Below, one piece after another: positions 14,427 through 26,080 of a stretch of 64,000 nt of DNA. Position 1 is the stretch's first letter. Each line of letters opens with the position of its first letter. The DNA is taken from positions 1 through 64,000 of the forward strand of contig NZ_BAABRP010000010.1 in the NCBI RefSeq assembly GCF_039545055.1, in the 5' to 3' direction. The stretch is from Deinococcus carri. Its GTDB lineage: Bacteria > Deinococcota > Deinococci > Deinococcales > Deinococcaceae. Made by a program: the position numbers and the translations under genes. Below the pieces are notes generated by a model. The model was given only the letters and a program-made list of their open reading frames with translations, searched no databases and had not been told where the DNA came from.

Positions 14427-15656
14427 ATGACCGCCGCCGCTGACGCCGGCGCCCTGCTGCAAGGCTACTGGCAGGGCGCGCACCTCCCCGACCCGCCCGC
14501 CTATCTCGACCGGATGCGCGCCGCCTCGCCCGTGCTGTATGCCCCCGAGGCAGGCTTCGCACTGCTGAGCGGGCACGCGGAAGCCAGCGCGGCCCTCAAA
14601 AGCCCCGTGGTCCGTACCGGCAAGTACGACGGCGACCCAGCCTTCCGCGCCACCGCCAGTTACGCCCTGATGGCCCCGATGATGCTGTTCCACGACGGCC
14701 CCTCACACACGCGGCTGCGTTCGCTCGCGCAGCGGGCCTTTACGCCGCGCGTGCTGGAGGAGAGCCGCGCTTTTCTCACCGGGCTGACCGACGACCTGCT
14801 CGACCGGGCGAGGCAGCAGGCCAGGGCGGGTGGGGGAGAGGTGGACGCGGTGGCGGCCCTCGCGGTGCCCCTGCCCGTGTCGGTCATCGTGCAGATGCTG
14901 GGGCTGGAGGGCACCGACGCCGACCGCTTCAAGACCTGGGCGGGCAGCGTGGCCGACCTGCTGGGCGGGCTGGACGTGACGCCGGAGCGCTGGGCACAGG
15001 TGGAGGCCGACGCCGCCGCCATGCGCGCCTACTTCCGCACCCTGGCCGACGACCTGCGCGCGCACCCCCGGCCCGGCCTGCTCTCGGCCCTGGCCGCCGC
15101 CGAGGACGAGGCGGGAAGGCTCAGCGGGGAAGAACTCCTCGCCAACGCCGTGCTGCTGCTGGTGGCGGGGCACGAGACCACCAGCAACCTGATTTCCGGC
15201 AGCCTGCACGCGCTGCACGAGTGGCCGGACGAGCGGGCCTGGCTGGCCCAGGACCCGGAGGGTCGCGCTGCGAACGCGGTGGAGGAACTCCTGCGCTTCG
15301 TCTCGCCCGTGCAGGGGACCGGGCGCTTCACGACGGCACCCCTGACGGTCGGCGGCGTGACCTTGCCCGCCGGGCTGCACCTGGGCCTCAGCCTGGCTGG
15401 GGCGAACCGCGACCCGCGCGTCTTTGCCGAGCCGCACCGCCTGAACCTGGCCCGCGAGAACGCCCGCCTGCACCTGAGCTTCGCGGCGGGCGCACACTAC
15501 TGCCTGGGCGCGAGCCTGGCGCGGATGGAGGCGGCCATCTTCCTGACACGCTTTCTGCGCCGCTTTCCTGAGTACAGCGTGCCCGAGCAGGCGCTGGCCT
15601 ACCTGCCCAACTTCACGCTACGGGGACTGCGTGTCCTGCGCCTGACCCTCGCTTGA
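14427..15656 (+). CDS. Cytochrome P450
   Basis: A 409-residue soluble bacterial P450. The I-helix oxygen-binding motif AGHETTSN is near residue 248, the ExxR motif in EELLRF near 290, and the heme loop FAAGAHYCLG with the axial Cys near 355. Length and motifs fit class I bacterial P450s that need ferredoxin and ferredoxin reductase, neither of which adjoins. TAGCCT lies 5 bases before the ATG. Substrate unknown; some Deinococcus P450s hydroxylate carotenoids, but nothing here proves that. Confidence 0.93.
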   Translation: MTAAADAGALLQGYWQGAHLPDPPAYLDRMRAASPVLYAPEAGFALLSGHAEASAALKSPVVRTGKYDGDPAFRATASYALMAPMMLFHDGPSHTRLRSLAQRAFTPRVLEESRAFLTGLTDDLLDRARQQARAGGGEVDAVAALAVPLPVSVIVQMLGLEGTDADRFKTWAGSVADLLGGLDVTPERWAQVEADAAAMRAYFRTLADDLRAHPRPGLLSALAAAEDEAGRLSGEELLANAVLLLVAGHETTSNLISGSLHALHEWPDERAWLAQDPEGRAANAVEELLRFVSPVQGTGRFTTAPLTVGGVTLPAGLHLGLSLAGANRDPRVFAEPHRLNLARENARLHLSFAAGAHYCLGASLARMEAAIFLTRFLRRFPEYSVPEQALAYLPNFTLRGLRVLRLTLA

Positions 15657-15695
15657 CGCCCCCAGAGCCGTTCGTGGGAGCTGGGGCCGCCCGCG

Positions 15696-16294
15696 CTACA
15701 GCCACCCCTGCTCGCGCGCCTGCCGGGCGGCCTCCACCCGGTTTCCGGCCCCCAGCTTCCCGATGGCCTCCGAGAGGTAGTTGCGCACCGTACCCTCGGA
15801 AAGACGCAGCGTGCGGGCGATGTCGGCGGTCGAGGCCCCCGTCTCGGCCTCGCGCAGCACCTGCCGCTCGCGGTCGGTGAGGGGACTGCGGCCCTGCCAC
15901 GCCTCCGCGGCGAGGCCGGGGTCCACCGCCCGGCCCCCAGCCTGCACGCGGCGGATGGCGTCTGCGAGGTCGGCGGCGGGGGCGTCCTTGAGCAGATACC
16001 CGCGTGCCCCGACTTCCAGCGCGCGGCGCAGGTAGCCCGCGCGGGCGAAGGTCGTCACGATGACCACGCGCACCTCCGGGCACGTCCCCCGCAGCCGCTC
16101 GGCCACGTCCAGCCCGCTCAGGCGCGGCATCTCGATGTCCGTCACCAGCACGTCCGGGCGTAGTTCGCAGGCCAGCCGCAGCGCCGTCTCCCCGTCGGCC
16201 GCCGTGCCCACCACGTCCAGGTTGCCTTCCAGCGACAGCAGCGCCGAGAGCGCGCCCAGCACCAGGGCCTGGTCCTCGGCCAGCAGGACGCGAA

Positions 16295-16298
<4 letters not shown>
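15696..16298 (-). CDS. NarL/LuxR-family response regulator
   Basis: A 200-residue two-component regulator. The receiver domain (residues 1-120) has acidic pocket AEDQ, the phosphorylatable Asp in VLVTDIEMP (about residue 54), Thr in VIVTTFA and Lys in LLKDAP. The C-terminal LuxR helix-turn-helix (about 140-195) begins SPLTDRERQVLREAETGAS. It starts with GTG overlapping the kinase stop (GTGA, 16295-16298), so kinase and regulator are made together. It probably controls the adjacent ABC exporter genes, as in YvfTU or LiaRS-like systems. Confidence 0.93.
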
Positions 16299-17446
<1,148 letters not shown>

Positions 17447-17512
17447 GCACGTCCTCCTGCCGGGCGAGGGAACCGGGGCGGCCTTCATCCTCCCGGCCCG
17501 GTCCCTGCCGGT

Positions 17513-18313
17513 CTACTGCCCGCGCGCCTCGTCCCGGCGGTACGCCCAGGCGGCGACAGCGCCGCAGACCAGCGTATACCCGGCCAGCCACGCCCAGTGC
17601 CGGATGTCCCCGCTGCCCTGCCCCGCGACCGCGTTCCAGCCGAGTTGCGCGAGGTGGTAGCTGGGCAGATACGGCGCGAGACTCTGCATGAACTTCGGGA
17701 GCTGCTCCAGCGGCACGAACAGGCCCGAGCCGAAGGACACGAGGACGCTAAAGATGTTCGCCACGATGCTGGCGCTGGCGGGACTCGCCAGGAAGCCGAT
17801 GCATAGGCCCAGGGCAATCAGCGGAATCATGCCCAGCAGCAGCTTGCCCGCGATTAGGAGAGCCTGCCCCGCAGGAAACGTCACGCCGCCCGCGAAGTGC
17901 GCGAACAGGTACAGCAGCGTCAGGCCCAGGGCGCTGAAGAGAAGCGCGGCGATGGTTTTGGCCGCCAGATACAGCGCCGCGGGCAGGGGAGAGGCGCGCA
18001 GCAGCCGCAGCCAGCCGCCGGTACGCTCGGTCGCCACCGCCGCCCCGAACGAGAACATCGCCACCGACAGCAGCGAGTAGGTGCCGAAACTGACCAGAAT
18101 GTACTGCCCGACATTCACCCCGGCGTCCGTCTTCTCGTGGACCAGGGGCAGGCCGAACAGCGCGAAGAACATGATGGGAAAGCCCAGGGTGCCGATGGCG
18201 AACATTGGATTGCGTGTCAAGCGGTGCAGCTCGGCCAGCACGAGCTGGGTCAGCAGCGGCAGCAGGGGCGCGCGGCGGGTGGAGGCGGCAGCGGTGGGGG
18301 TCAGTAGGGTCAT
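17513..18313 (-). CDS. ABC-2 type exporter permease
   Basis: A 266-residue membrane protein with six predicted hydrophobic segments and the ABC2 fold typical of drug, lipid or peptide exporters. SYHLAQLGW near the end and FGAAVATERTGGWLRLLRASPL in the middle are family-like. It sits between the ATPase gene and the two-component genes in a leftward operon. The spacing to the kinase start is 66 bases. Export substrate unknown; the association with a DesK/LiaS-like kinase suggests response to membrane or antimicrobial stress. Confidence 0.9.
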   Translation of the reverse strand: MTLLTPTAAASTRRAPLLPLLTQLVLAELHRLTRNPMFAIGTLGFPIMFFALFGLPLVHEKTDAGVNVGQYILVSFGTYSLLSVAMFSFGAAVATERTGGWLRLLRASPLPAALYLAAKTIAALLFSALGLTLLYLFAHFAGGVTFPAGQALLIAGKLLLGMIPLIALGLCIGFLASPASASIVANIFSVLVSFGSGLFVPLEQLPKFMQSLAPYLPSYHLAQLGWNAVAGQGSGDIRHWAWLAGYTLVCGAVAAWAYRRDEARGQ

Positions 18314-18341
18314 GGGTTCTTCCTCCGGGGGATAAGCGGCT

Positions 18342-19235
<894 letters not shown>

Positions 19236-19295
19236 GCCCCCAGCTTGCGCCCCGGCGCGTTCCGGCCCCAGTGCCGCCTGTCAGGGGGGCGGGGT

Positions 19296-19307
19296 GACAA
19301 ATGTCAG
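19296..19307. promoter_or_regulatory. Candidate response-regulator operator (palindrome)
   Basis: TGACAAATGTCA is a perfect 12-bp palindrome upstream of the ABC-ATPase start at 19235. Its position and form fit a binding site for the NarL-type regulator encoded at the end of the same operon, which would give autoregulation. Inferred from sequence only. Confidence 0.5.
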
Positions 19308-19660
19308 GGGCGTGACGAAGAGGGGTCAGAACGCCCCGGCCTGCGCTCGGGCTGCATGCCAAGCGGGAGAGACGGGAGGCCACCTCTCGGCCAGAGGAAA
19401 GGACAGACACCGCGACCAACAGCGCATGCCCGGAAAGGTGGTGTTCCTTGAGACGCGAAGCCTACTGGAAACGGAAGCCGGTTTAACCGAAGCGACTCAT
19501 GGAATGGGGGGTGCTCAGGACAGCCGTCCTGACCATGCTCAAGCTGCTGGTCGAGAGGCTTCACCTCCTCACCTGAGCTGAAGCCTCCTGTGCGTGCCCA
19601 CCGTGTCCCGACCCGCCCACGGCCTGCCCCCAGCAAACAGGCTGGGGGTTGTTGCTTGCC
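19308..19660. other. Gene-free region with several inverted repeats
   Basis: About 350 bases with no convincing coding sequence. It contains a 9-bp inverted repeat GAGGCTTCA/TGAAGCCTC (19555-19563 with 19579-19587), an AGGAC/GTCCT pair near 19517-19531, and a strong hairpin CCCCCAGC/GCTGGGGG (about 19629-19650) followed by TTGTTG on the plus strand. A small RNA is possible, but I see no clear promoter. Confidence 0.4.
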
Positions 19661-19915
19661 TCAGCCCTGGCTCGCCTTCACCACCTCGTCGTCCTCGCTC
19701 AGTTCGATGCCGTACTGGTGGGCGGCCTTCACAATCTTCTGAGCGGCTTGATGCTTGGCCCCCTCGCTCTCGAAGTGGGTCTGGGAAAAGCGGGCGACGG
19801 CATTCCGCACGTGCGTCTCGTCCTCGATGGGCAGGTGTCGCCCGCCCTCCCGATCGATGTAGGCGAACTGCTGGTCCTTCAGGTGGTCTCGCTGCTTATC
19901 GGTCAGTTCACTCAT
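19661..19915 (-). CDS. Small conserved protein (DUF6582-like)
   Basis: An 84-residue charged protein: MSELTDKQRDHLKDQQFAY, then IDREGGRHLPIEDETHVRNA, and a helical tail ending in GIELSEDDEV. The pattern 'FAY.D..G..HLPI.DE.HVRNA.ARF.QT.F....K..A..K...AA...GI' is a recognisable small family of unknown function in many bacteria. The start at 19915 has a GGGGGGA ribosome-binding site 3-9 bases upstream; a longer start at 19936 lacks support. No operon partner. Confidence 0.75.
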   Translation of the reverse strand: MSELTDKQRDHLKDQQFAYIDREGGRHLPIEDETHVRNAVARFSQTHFESEGAKHQAAQKIVKAAHQYGIELSEDDEVVKASQG

Positions 19916-20027
19916 GGTCCCCCCAGCCTGCCCCACCGGGCTGAGACGCGGGGTCCAGTCAGGTCAAGAAAGGCTCAGTCCGGCGGGGCGTGTCCTGGCG
20001 TGGCCTGCCCCGCTAGACTCTGCCTAT

Positions 20028-20630
20028 ATGGCCGACCTTGACCGTGTCCGTGAGGCGCTGCGTGCCAGTCTGACTGCCTGGGCGGTGGCGGAGGTGCGGG
20101 GGGACCAGGCCCGCGTGACCCTGGTGCCCGACCCGGACCAGCTCGCCCTGCATCTGGAGCGGGTGGACCCCGCCTGGTCCCTGTCCTGGGCCTGCGAGAG
20201 CATGACGCCGCCCGTGGTGCGCGCCCACCTCAGCGTGGAGGGAGCTGGCCGCGAGGGGCTGAGCAGCGGTCACACCCTCCAGGACGCCAAGCTGCGCGCC
20301 CTGGCCGACGCCGCCCGCTTCTTCGGCGTGCCGACCCCCGAGGCGCAGTGGGTGGAGTACGACCCCGACGAGGGTCCCAACACGGCGGACCTGGATGCCG
20401 AGGCCGAGGGCGCGGCAGCGCCTGCCCCCCGGCCCGCCGCGCACCTCCCCGAGCCGCCCCGCGACCCCCAGATGGAAAAGGCCCGCCGTCACATCGAGGA
20501 CCTGATGGACCAGATCCGGGCGGCGGGCAAGGGGAAGGAAGCGGCCCACCTGATGATGCGCGGCTACGGCGAGACGCTGGAGGAAAGCCGCGCCATCTAC
20601 AAGGAACTCCAGGCGATCTTGCGGGGCTAG
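20028..20630 (+). CDS. Possible Rad52/DdrA-like fold protein
   Basis: A 200-residue protein. Residues 38-100 read like the core of DdrA and other Rad52-superfamily annealing proteins: LALHLERVDPAWSLSWACE, then VRAHLSVEGAGREGLSSGHT, then DAKLRALADAARFFGV. In DdrA the same order is a 'W..EY' segment, 'V.G.LTV.G..RED.GEG' and 'KAA.SDALKR....FGIG'. The terminal YLY motif is absent. A linker rich in Ala/Pro/Glu follows, then a conserved C-terminal helical block (about 150-200). TAGACT lies 8 bases before the ATG. The assignment is from pattern only; it may be unrelated. Confidence 0.55.
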   Translation: MADLDRVREALRASLTAWAVAEVRGDQARVTLVPDPDQLALHLERVDPAWSLSWACESMTPPVVRAHLSVEGAGREGLSSGHTLQDAKLRALADAARFFGVPTPEAQWVEYDPDEGPNTADLDAEAEGAAAPAPRPAAHLPEPPRDPQMEKARRHIEDLMDQIRAAGKGKEAAHLMMRGYGETLEESRAIYKELQAILRG

Positions 20631-20633
20631 CGC

Positions 20634-21395
20634 GTGCGGAAATTCATTGCCGTGGGAGACGTGCATGCCGACTGGGAGAGCCTGTGGGCAGCCCTGCGCG
20701 CGGCCAGTTGCGCGGACGCCGCCTGCCAGCCGACGCCGCCCGTTCAGGCGGGCCTGTATCAGGTGGTGCTGATCGGGGACCTGGTACACCCTAAGAATGC
20801 CGGCGAGTACGAGCGGCTGACCGGGGTGACCCGCTTCAACTCGCGTGACCCGGACCACTTGTTTCTCGCCGCCCGCGAGCAGGTGCGCCAGCTCGAAAAG
20901 CTGCGTGCCTACCAGGCCGCCGCGCCGCACGCGGTGCATATCCTGCTGGGCAACCACGACGACGCGGTGCTCAACCCCCGCTTCGTGCTGGGGACCAGTG
21001 GCGGCCTGTCTCACCTGGAGTTCGACCCGGCACGGGGCGGCGTGCATCTGCCCGAGCACCTGCGCGCCTGGATGCAGGGCTTTCCGCGTGAGCTGCGGGT
21101 CGGGAGCGTGCAGTTCGCCCACGTTTCCCCGCTGCCCGCGCATACCTACTACGACGACCTCTTCTATGCCGACGCCAGCACCAAACGCTGGTTTCGTGAT
21201 ACCCCGGAATACGTACAGATGGCCGGGCTGAGCTTCGGCATCTACGGCCACACCCAGATGACCGGCAGCATCTTGCTGGACGAGTCGGCGGGCTTTGCCA
21301 TGATCGATGCCCTGCACGAACGCGAGTATCTGGAACTGCTGCTCGATGCGGGTCAGCCCCAGCCCCTGCGCAGCGTGAGGGCTGTCCCGTTCTGA
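20634..21395 (+). CDS. Metallophosphoesterase
   Basis: A 253-residue calcineurin-like phosphoesterase. Metal-ligand motifs occur in order: GDVHADW (residues 8-14), GDLVHPKN, GNHDD, and later VQFAHVSP and GHTQMTG. This is the full set for a binuclear metal site. The start is GTG, four bases after the previous stop, so it is co-transcribed with the possible Rad52-like gene. The substrate may be a phosphoprotein, nucleotide or nucleic acid. The pairing with a putative annealing protein hints at nucleic-acid work, but this is speculation. Confidence 0.88.
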   Translation: MRKFIAVGDVHADWESLWAALRAASCADAACQPTPPVQAGLYQVVLIGDLVHPKNAGEYERLTGVTRFNSRDPDHLFLAAREQVRQLEKLRAYQAAAPHAVHILLGNHDDAVLNPRFVLGTSGGLSHLEFDPARGGVHLPEHLRAWMQGFPRELRVGSVQFAHVSPLPAHTYYDDLFYADASTKRWFRDTPEYVQMAGLSFGIYGHTQMTGSILLDESAGFAMIDALHEREYLELLLDAGQPQPLRSVRAVPF

Positions 21396-21517
21396 GGCCG
21401 GGCCGTGCTGGTGGAGGGCTGGAAGTACAGGATGGAACTGTGGGCAGGTTGACAAGGCGGGGAGGCGCGGCTATCCTTAACCCCGCTGCTTTTCGAGCAG
21501 CGCAGTATTTACCAGAT

Positions 21518-21594
<77 letters not shown>

Positions 21595-21611
21595 AGTCCC
21601 CCTAGGGGACA

Positions 21612-21688
<77 letters not shown>

Positions 21689-21692
21689 AACG

Positions 21693-21721
21693 AAAAGACT
21701 CCGTCTCAGGCGGGGTCTTTT
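21693..21721 (+). terminator. Intrinsic terminator of the tRNA-Asp/Phe unit
   Basis: AAAAGACTCCG (21693-21703) pairs with CGGGGTCTTTT (21711-21721) around a 7-base loop, starting five bases after tRNA-Phe. Confidence 0.88.
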
Positions 21722-21877
21722 CACTTTTGGGGTGCAGGGTTGTCTGCGGTAGTAAGGGTTAGGTACTGAAAGTCATGCGTCTTGCCGCCGAAGGCACGCC
21801 GTGGGGGAGTGTGATGCCAGGTAAGAACAGGCCCTTTTGGACTTGGCGACGTGGGATAAATCAAAGCGCGTAGGAAA

Positions 21878-22900
21878 CTATAGTTCTTGGTCGGCTTTAT
21901 TGTGGACCACAATCTCCGTGATATCCCCCCTGCTCTCGGCCACGGAGTTTATCCTCCGGTTTGCCCGGACTGTCTCCACATTCCAGAAGTCCCGGTATGC
22001 TTCCCTGAGCGACTGCGGCGAGGTGCCCTCTGCCTCTAATTCCTGAAGGAGGTCCTCGATTTCCCGGTCGCTGGAGAAGTCCAGGGGACTGCGGGTGAAC
22101 GGCGTATCCGAGTTGGAAAGGAGGACGCGCCTGCCCCCCAGAGCGAGCAGCGTAGAGAGAACGGCCAGCTTCTTATGTTCTGCCGTTCCGAACTCATCCC
22201 TCGAATAGGCCGCAAAAGACGAGGTGACCGAGAGGGGAACATAGGGAGGGTCGAAATAAATAGTGTCTCCGGCAGCACTCGTTCCCAGAACGTGGGGATA
22301 TGGAGTGCAGGTCATATCGACGCCCTGCAACGCCGCGGAAGCCTCCAGTATCAGGCTGGGATTGTGGATGGCGGGATTGGAATATCTTCCGACAGGGACA
22401 TTGAATTGGCCCTTGCGGTTGACCCTCCACAGGCCATTGAAACAGGTGCGGTTGAGATAAATGAAGCGGGCCGCCTTGAGAACCCTGGCCTGAGCGTCTG
22501 CGGGAACTTCCGGCATCCAGTCGGGTCGGCGGTCGAGACTTCTGACAGCTTCAAAATACTCTCTGCGTTTGTCCTCGCTGTCCCGGTAAACGACGTTGTG
22601 CATGTGATGGTGTTCTAGCAGAGCTTCCAGCAGAGCCTGCGGTGAGTCACGGACGGCCAGGAAGGTGGACACCAGCTCGGCGTTCGTGTCGGAGAGGGCA
22701 GCCTTCCTCCAGCCACGCTCGCGCCTGAGATAAAAGAAGAGGGCCGCACTCCCCATGAACGGCTCGAAGTAAGTGCCATCCGGCCGCTCGGGAAGGAATC
22801 TCGCCAGCTCTGGAATAAGCTGCGTCTTGCCCCCCGCCCATTTCAGAAAGGGCTTGGCGGCGAGTGAAGCTTCTGGCATGGCTGGGGCGTCAGTCGCCAC
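21878..22900 (-). CDS. Dam-family DNA adenine methyltransferase (orphan)
   Basis: A 340-residue D12-class methyltransferase. Motif I PFLKWAGGKTQLIPEL (about residues 17-32) binds SAM, and motif IV YFDPPYVPLS is the catalytic DPPY. The target-recognition region lies between them, and FEPFMGSAALFF is the second SAM motif. The start is GTG at 22900, or ATG at 22879. No restriction enzyme is nearby. Base composition appears lower in GC than the surroundings (AT-rich codons such as AAA and AAT), suggesting acquisition by transfer beside the tRNA pair. Expected product is N6-methyladenine; GATC specificity is not proven. Confidence 0.9.
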   Translation of the reverse strand: MATDAPAMPEASLAAKPFLKWAGGKTQLIPELARFLPERPDGTYFEPFMGSAALFFYLRRERGWRKAALSDTNAELVSTFLAVRDSPQALLEALLEHHHMHNVVYRDSEDKRREYFEAVRSLDRRPDWMPEVPADAQARVLKAARFIYLNRTCFNGLWRVNRKGQFNVPVGRYSNPAIHNPSLILEASAALQGVDMTCTPYPHVLGTSAAGDTIYFDPPYVPLSVTSSFAAYSRDEFGTAEHKKLAVLSTLLALGGRRVLLSNSDTPFTRSPLDFSSDREIEDLLQELEAEGTSPQSLREAYRDFWNVETVRANRRINSVAESRGDITEIVVHNKADQEL

Positions 22901-23085
22901 GTCTGGCCTGTCTCTGGGTGCAAGCTCCCCCAGGAGGAGCTGACTCAGGTGCAGCTCTGCGTGGCACGGAAAGCACAGGGGCGGGCTTCAGCCGCATGGC
23001 GTGCCGCTGGAGGGTAGGTCCTGAGCGGTGGGGCGGGTTCTGTGCATGGAGCTGGTTGAAATCCACTCTGTTCCTCTTCCTCCAG

Positions 23086-23132
23086 GTCTTGCTCCGGCCG
23101 CCGCCACAGTGAGGCGTTGGCCGGAGCAAGAC
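23086..23132. repeat. Perfect 14-bp inverted repeat
   Basis: GTCTTGCTCCGGCC (23086-23099) is exactly repeated in inverted form at 23119-23132, with a 19-base spacer. It lies behind the iclR-type gene and lacks a T-tract on either strand, so it may be an RNA hairpin, an mRNA 3' stabiliser or a protein site. Confidence 0.6.
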
Positions 23133-23151
23133 TGGCAGCCCGGCGGCGCGC

Positions 23152-23856
<705 letters not shown>

Positions 23857-23920
23857 ACGTCCAGGCTACACGGACGCGGCGGGAGATGCCATGCCGCGCC
23901 GGGGAAGGCGGCGGCGGGGG

Positions 23921-24613
23921 TCAGCCGGGCGGACCCGCGAGGGCGTCGGGGTCCTGCGGGTCAAGCGGGGCCAGGGCCGTCTGGAGCAGGTAGGGCTGCC
24001 GGCCCTCGCGCTGGTGACCCTGGGCGGCGAGCAGGTCGCGGAGGGCGTCCAGCGTTTCCTGAACCTGGCGGGCGGTCGCGTCGTCCAGCCACAGGACGCC
24101 CATGTAGTCCCCGCCGATGTGGTGCTGGCGGAGGGCAGCATAGGTCCGGGCATCGGGCAGGAAGACTTCCGAATGAATCTCTCCTCCGGGGTCACGGTAC
24201 AGCAGCCGGGCATTCAGATCGAGCTGGACCAGCCGCCTGGCCTGGGCGCGCGCACGCAGGCGGTCAAAGGCCCGACCATGCCGGGCGATCTGCGCTTCGA
24301 GGTCGGTGAAGGGTGTCAGGTGAAAGGGCACCCGGAACCCGCCGGGGGCGCGGTAGAGCGCCACGGGCCGCCCCGCCCGCCGCCGTTCGCCGGCCCGTTC
24401 CAGCAGGCCTGCCGCCAGAAATTGCCGCACGCGGTAGAGCATCCGCTCCACGCTGACGCCCGCCTCACGCGCTGCCCCCGCCGCCCCCAGCGTCCGCCCC
24501 ATGAAGGGTTCGAGGTGCCGCAGCGCCGCCGGGTCGCTGAGCAGCCTCGCCTGTTCGGGCGTGGTCACCTCGAACCACTCCCCCTCGAACGAACCCAAAA
24601 TGGTGTGCGGCAT
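23921..24613 (-). CDS. Winged-helix regulator (ArsR-like)
   Basis: A 230-residue protein. The first 90 residues form a winged helix: PEQARLLSDPAALRHLEPFMG, then GAAGAAREAGVSVERMLYRVRQFLAAGLLE. The C-terminal part carries a beta-rich region and a terminal helix that may bind a ligand or dimerise. TACCCT lies 7 bases before the ATG at 24613. It is divergent from the MFS gene with only 29 bases between the start codons, so a shared operator and control of that exporter are likely. Confidence 0.82.
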   Translation of the reverse strand: MPHTILGSFEGEWFEVTTPEQARLLSDPAALRHLEPFMGRTLGAAGAAREAGVSVERMLYRVRQFLAAGLLERAGERRRAGRPVALYRAPGGFRVPFHLTPFTDLEAQIARHGRAFDRLRARAQARRLVQLDLNARLLYRDPGGEIHSEVFLPDARTYAALRQHHIGGDYMGVLWLDDATARQVQETLDALRDLLAAQGHQREGRQPYLLQTALAPLDPQDPDALAGPPG

Positions 24614-24642
24614 TTTCGTCAGGGTACGCCGGACGCTGGGGC

Positions 24643-25896
24643 ATGACCCGGACTCCTGCCGCCGCCCGCCTACCCCGCGCCTTCTGGACGTACTGGGCGG
24701 GCGTGACCCTCACCGCGCTGGGGGACGCTGCCGTCTATGTCGCCCTGCCCTTCCTGGCTCTGGCCGCGCATCCGGCAGGGACAGGGGGAGCGGGGGCCGT
24801 CGGCGCGGTGGTGCTGGCGGGGAGCCTGCCGCGCTTCCTGGCCCCGCTGCTGGGCGCGCTGGCCGACCGGCTCGCGCCGCGTGGCCTGCTGGGCTTCAGC
24901 GCCGGGGTGCGGGCGCTGGCGGTCGCGGCGGTGGGCGTGCTGGCGGCTCACGGGACGCTGCCGCTCGCGGCGCTGCTGGCCCTGGCGTTTCTGAATGGAC
25001 TGCTGTCCACACTGGCCTATGCCACGGGTGGCGCGCTGGTGCCGCGGCTCGTTGCGCCGGAGGGACTGGCCCGCGCCAACAGCCTGAACAGCGGGGCGCT
25101 GATGGGTGCGCCGCTGGTGGGCTACGGCCTGGGCGGTGGGCTGATTCACCTGCTGGGCGCGGGCGGCACGCTGCTGGCGAGCGCCCCGCTGATCCTGGGG
25201 CTGGCGCTTGCCGCACTGGCGCTGCCGACCCTGCCGGGGGCCGCAGCGGGTGGACGGGTGCGACCCCTCACCGACCTGCGCGCGGGCCTGACCGTGATTC
25301 GCCGCTCGCCGCTGCTGCTGGCCCTGCTGGGCATGAGCTTCGCGCTGAACGTCGCCATGAACGTGATGAACGTCCGCGCCCCCCTGCATATGACCACCTC
25401 TGGGCAGGGCGCGCCCGACTACGCCGTGTTCGAGATGCTGATTTCAGGCGGCGTGCTGGTGGGGATCGTGCTGGTCACGCCGCTCGCCGCCCGCCGGAGC
25501 CTCGACGCCCTGATCGGCGCGGGCCGCTGGGTGCTGGTACTGGGCACGCTGGGCTTCGTGTTCACGCCCGTGGCGGTGTGGTGGGGGGCCGCCGCCGTCT
25601 TCGGCCTGGGGCTGGGGCTGCTGGAGGTCGCCGCCACCACCCGCTCGCAGCAGCTGGTGCCCACGGAGATGCGGGGGCGGGTGGTCGGGGCGCTGATGGG
25701 CGTGAATGCCTTTGGCCTCACGCTGGGCGCGGCCCTCGCCGCCCGGCCCCTGGGCACGCCTGCGCTGATGCTGGGCCTGGGCGCGGCGCTGGCCCTGCTG
25801 GCGCTGACCTGGCCGCTTGCCCTGCGGGTGAACCGGCAGCGCCGGGACGGGGAGGTGGGTCAGGTTCGCCCGGCGGAATGCGGAATAAAGCAGTGA
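24643..25896 (+). CDS. MFS transporter
   Basis: A 417-residue membrane protein with 10-12 hydrophobic segments and the MFS loop LGALADRLAPRGLLG (D-R-x-x-x-R-G type) after the second segment. It resembles the MFS_3/MefA-like efflux group. It is divergent from a winged-helix regulator, the usual layout for a locally controlled drug or metabolite exporter. Substrate not predictable. Confidence 0.9.
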   Translation: MTRTPAAARLPRAFWTYWAGVTLTALGDAAVYVALPFLALAAHPAGTGGAGAVGAVVLAGSLPRFLAPLLGALADRLAPRGLLGFSAGVRALAVAAVGVLAAHGTLPLAALLALAFLNGLLSTLAYATGGALVPRLVAPEGLARANSLNSGALMGAPLVGYGLGGGLIHLLGAGGTLLASAPLILGLALAALALPTLPGAAAGGRVRPLTDLRAGLTVIRRSPLLLALLGMSFALNVAMNVMNVRAPLHMTTSGQGAPDYAVFEMLISGGVLVGIVLVTPLAARRSLDALIGAGRWVLVLGTLGFVFTPVAVWWGAAAVFGLGLGLLEVAATTRSQQLVPTEMRGRVVGALMGVNAFGLTLGAALAARPLGTPALMLGLGAALALLALTWPLALRVNRQRRDGEVGQVRPAECGIKQ

Positions 25897-25906
25897 AGAT
25901 AGCTTC

Positions 25907-25985
25907 GTTTTTTGACCCTCGCCCCCGGTGGGACTCGTAGAGCTGCGGCGCAGAGAGGGCCTTGCCCCGCAAGGGGTGAGGGGAC
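25907..25985. repeat. Dispersed palindromic repeat, copy A3 (diverged)
   Basis: Shares TTTTTTGACCCTC, ACTCGTAGAGCTGCGG and AGAGAGGGCCTTGC with copies A1 and A2 but differs in the stem bases. It follows the MFS gene and is only about 350 bp from copy A2, one small gene apart. Confidence 0.8.
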
Positions 25986-26080
25986 GACGTGGCGACTTGC
26001 GCGCCTCCCGGTCGCCGTGCTGATTCTTCTCCAGCGGGCCAGGTGAGACTGTTTCGCTCACGGGTCCACCGCAGTCCGGC

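Noticed and set aside
19304..19636. 110-codon minus-strand open frame in the gap
   Set aside because: No start signal, no recognisable motif and low-complexity Pro/Arg/Ser content; treated as non-coding structured region.
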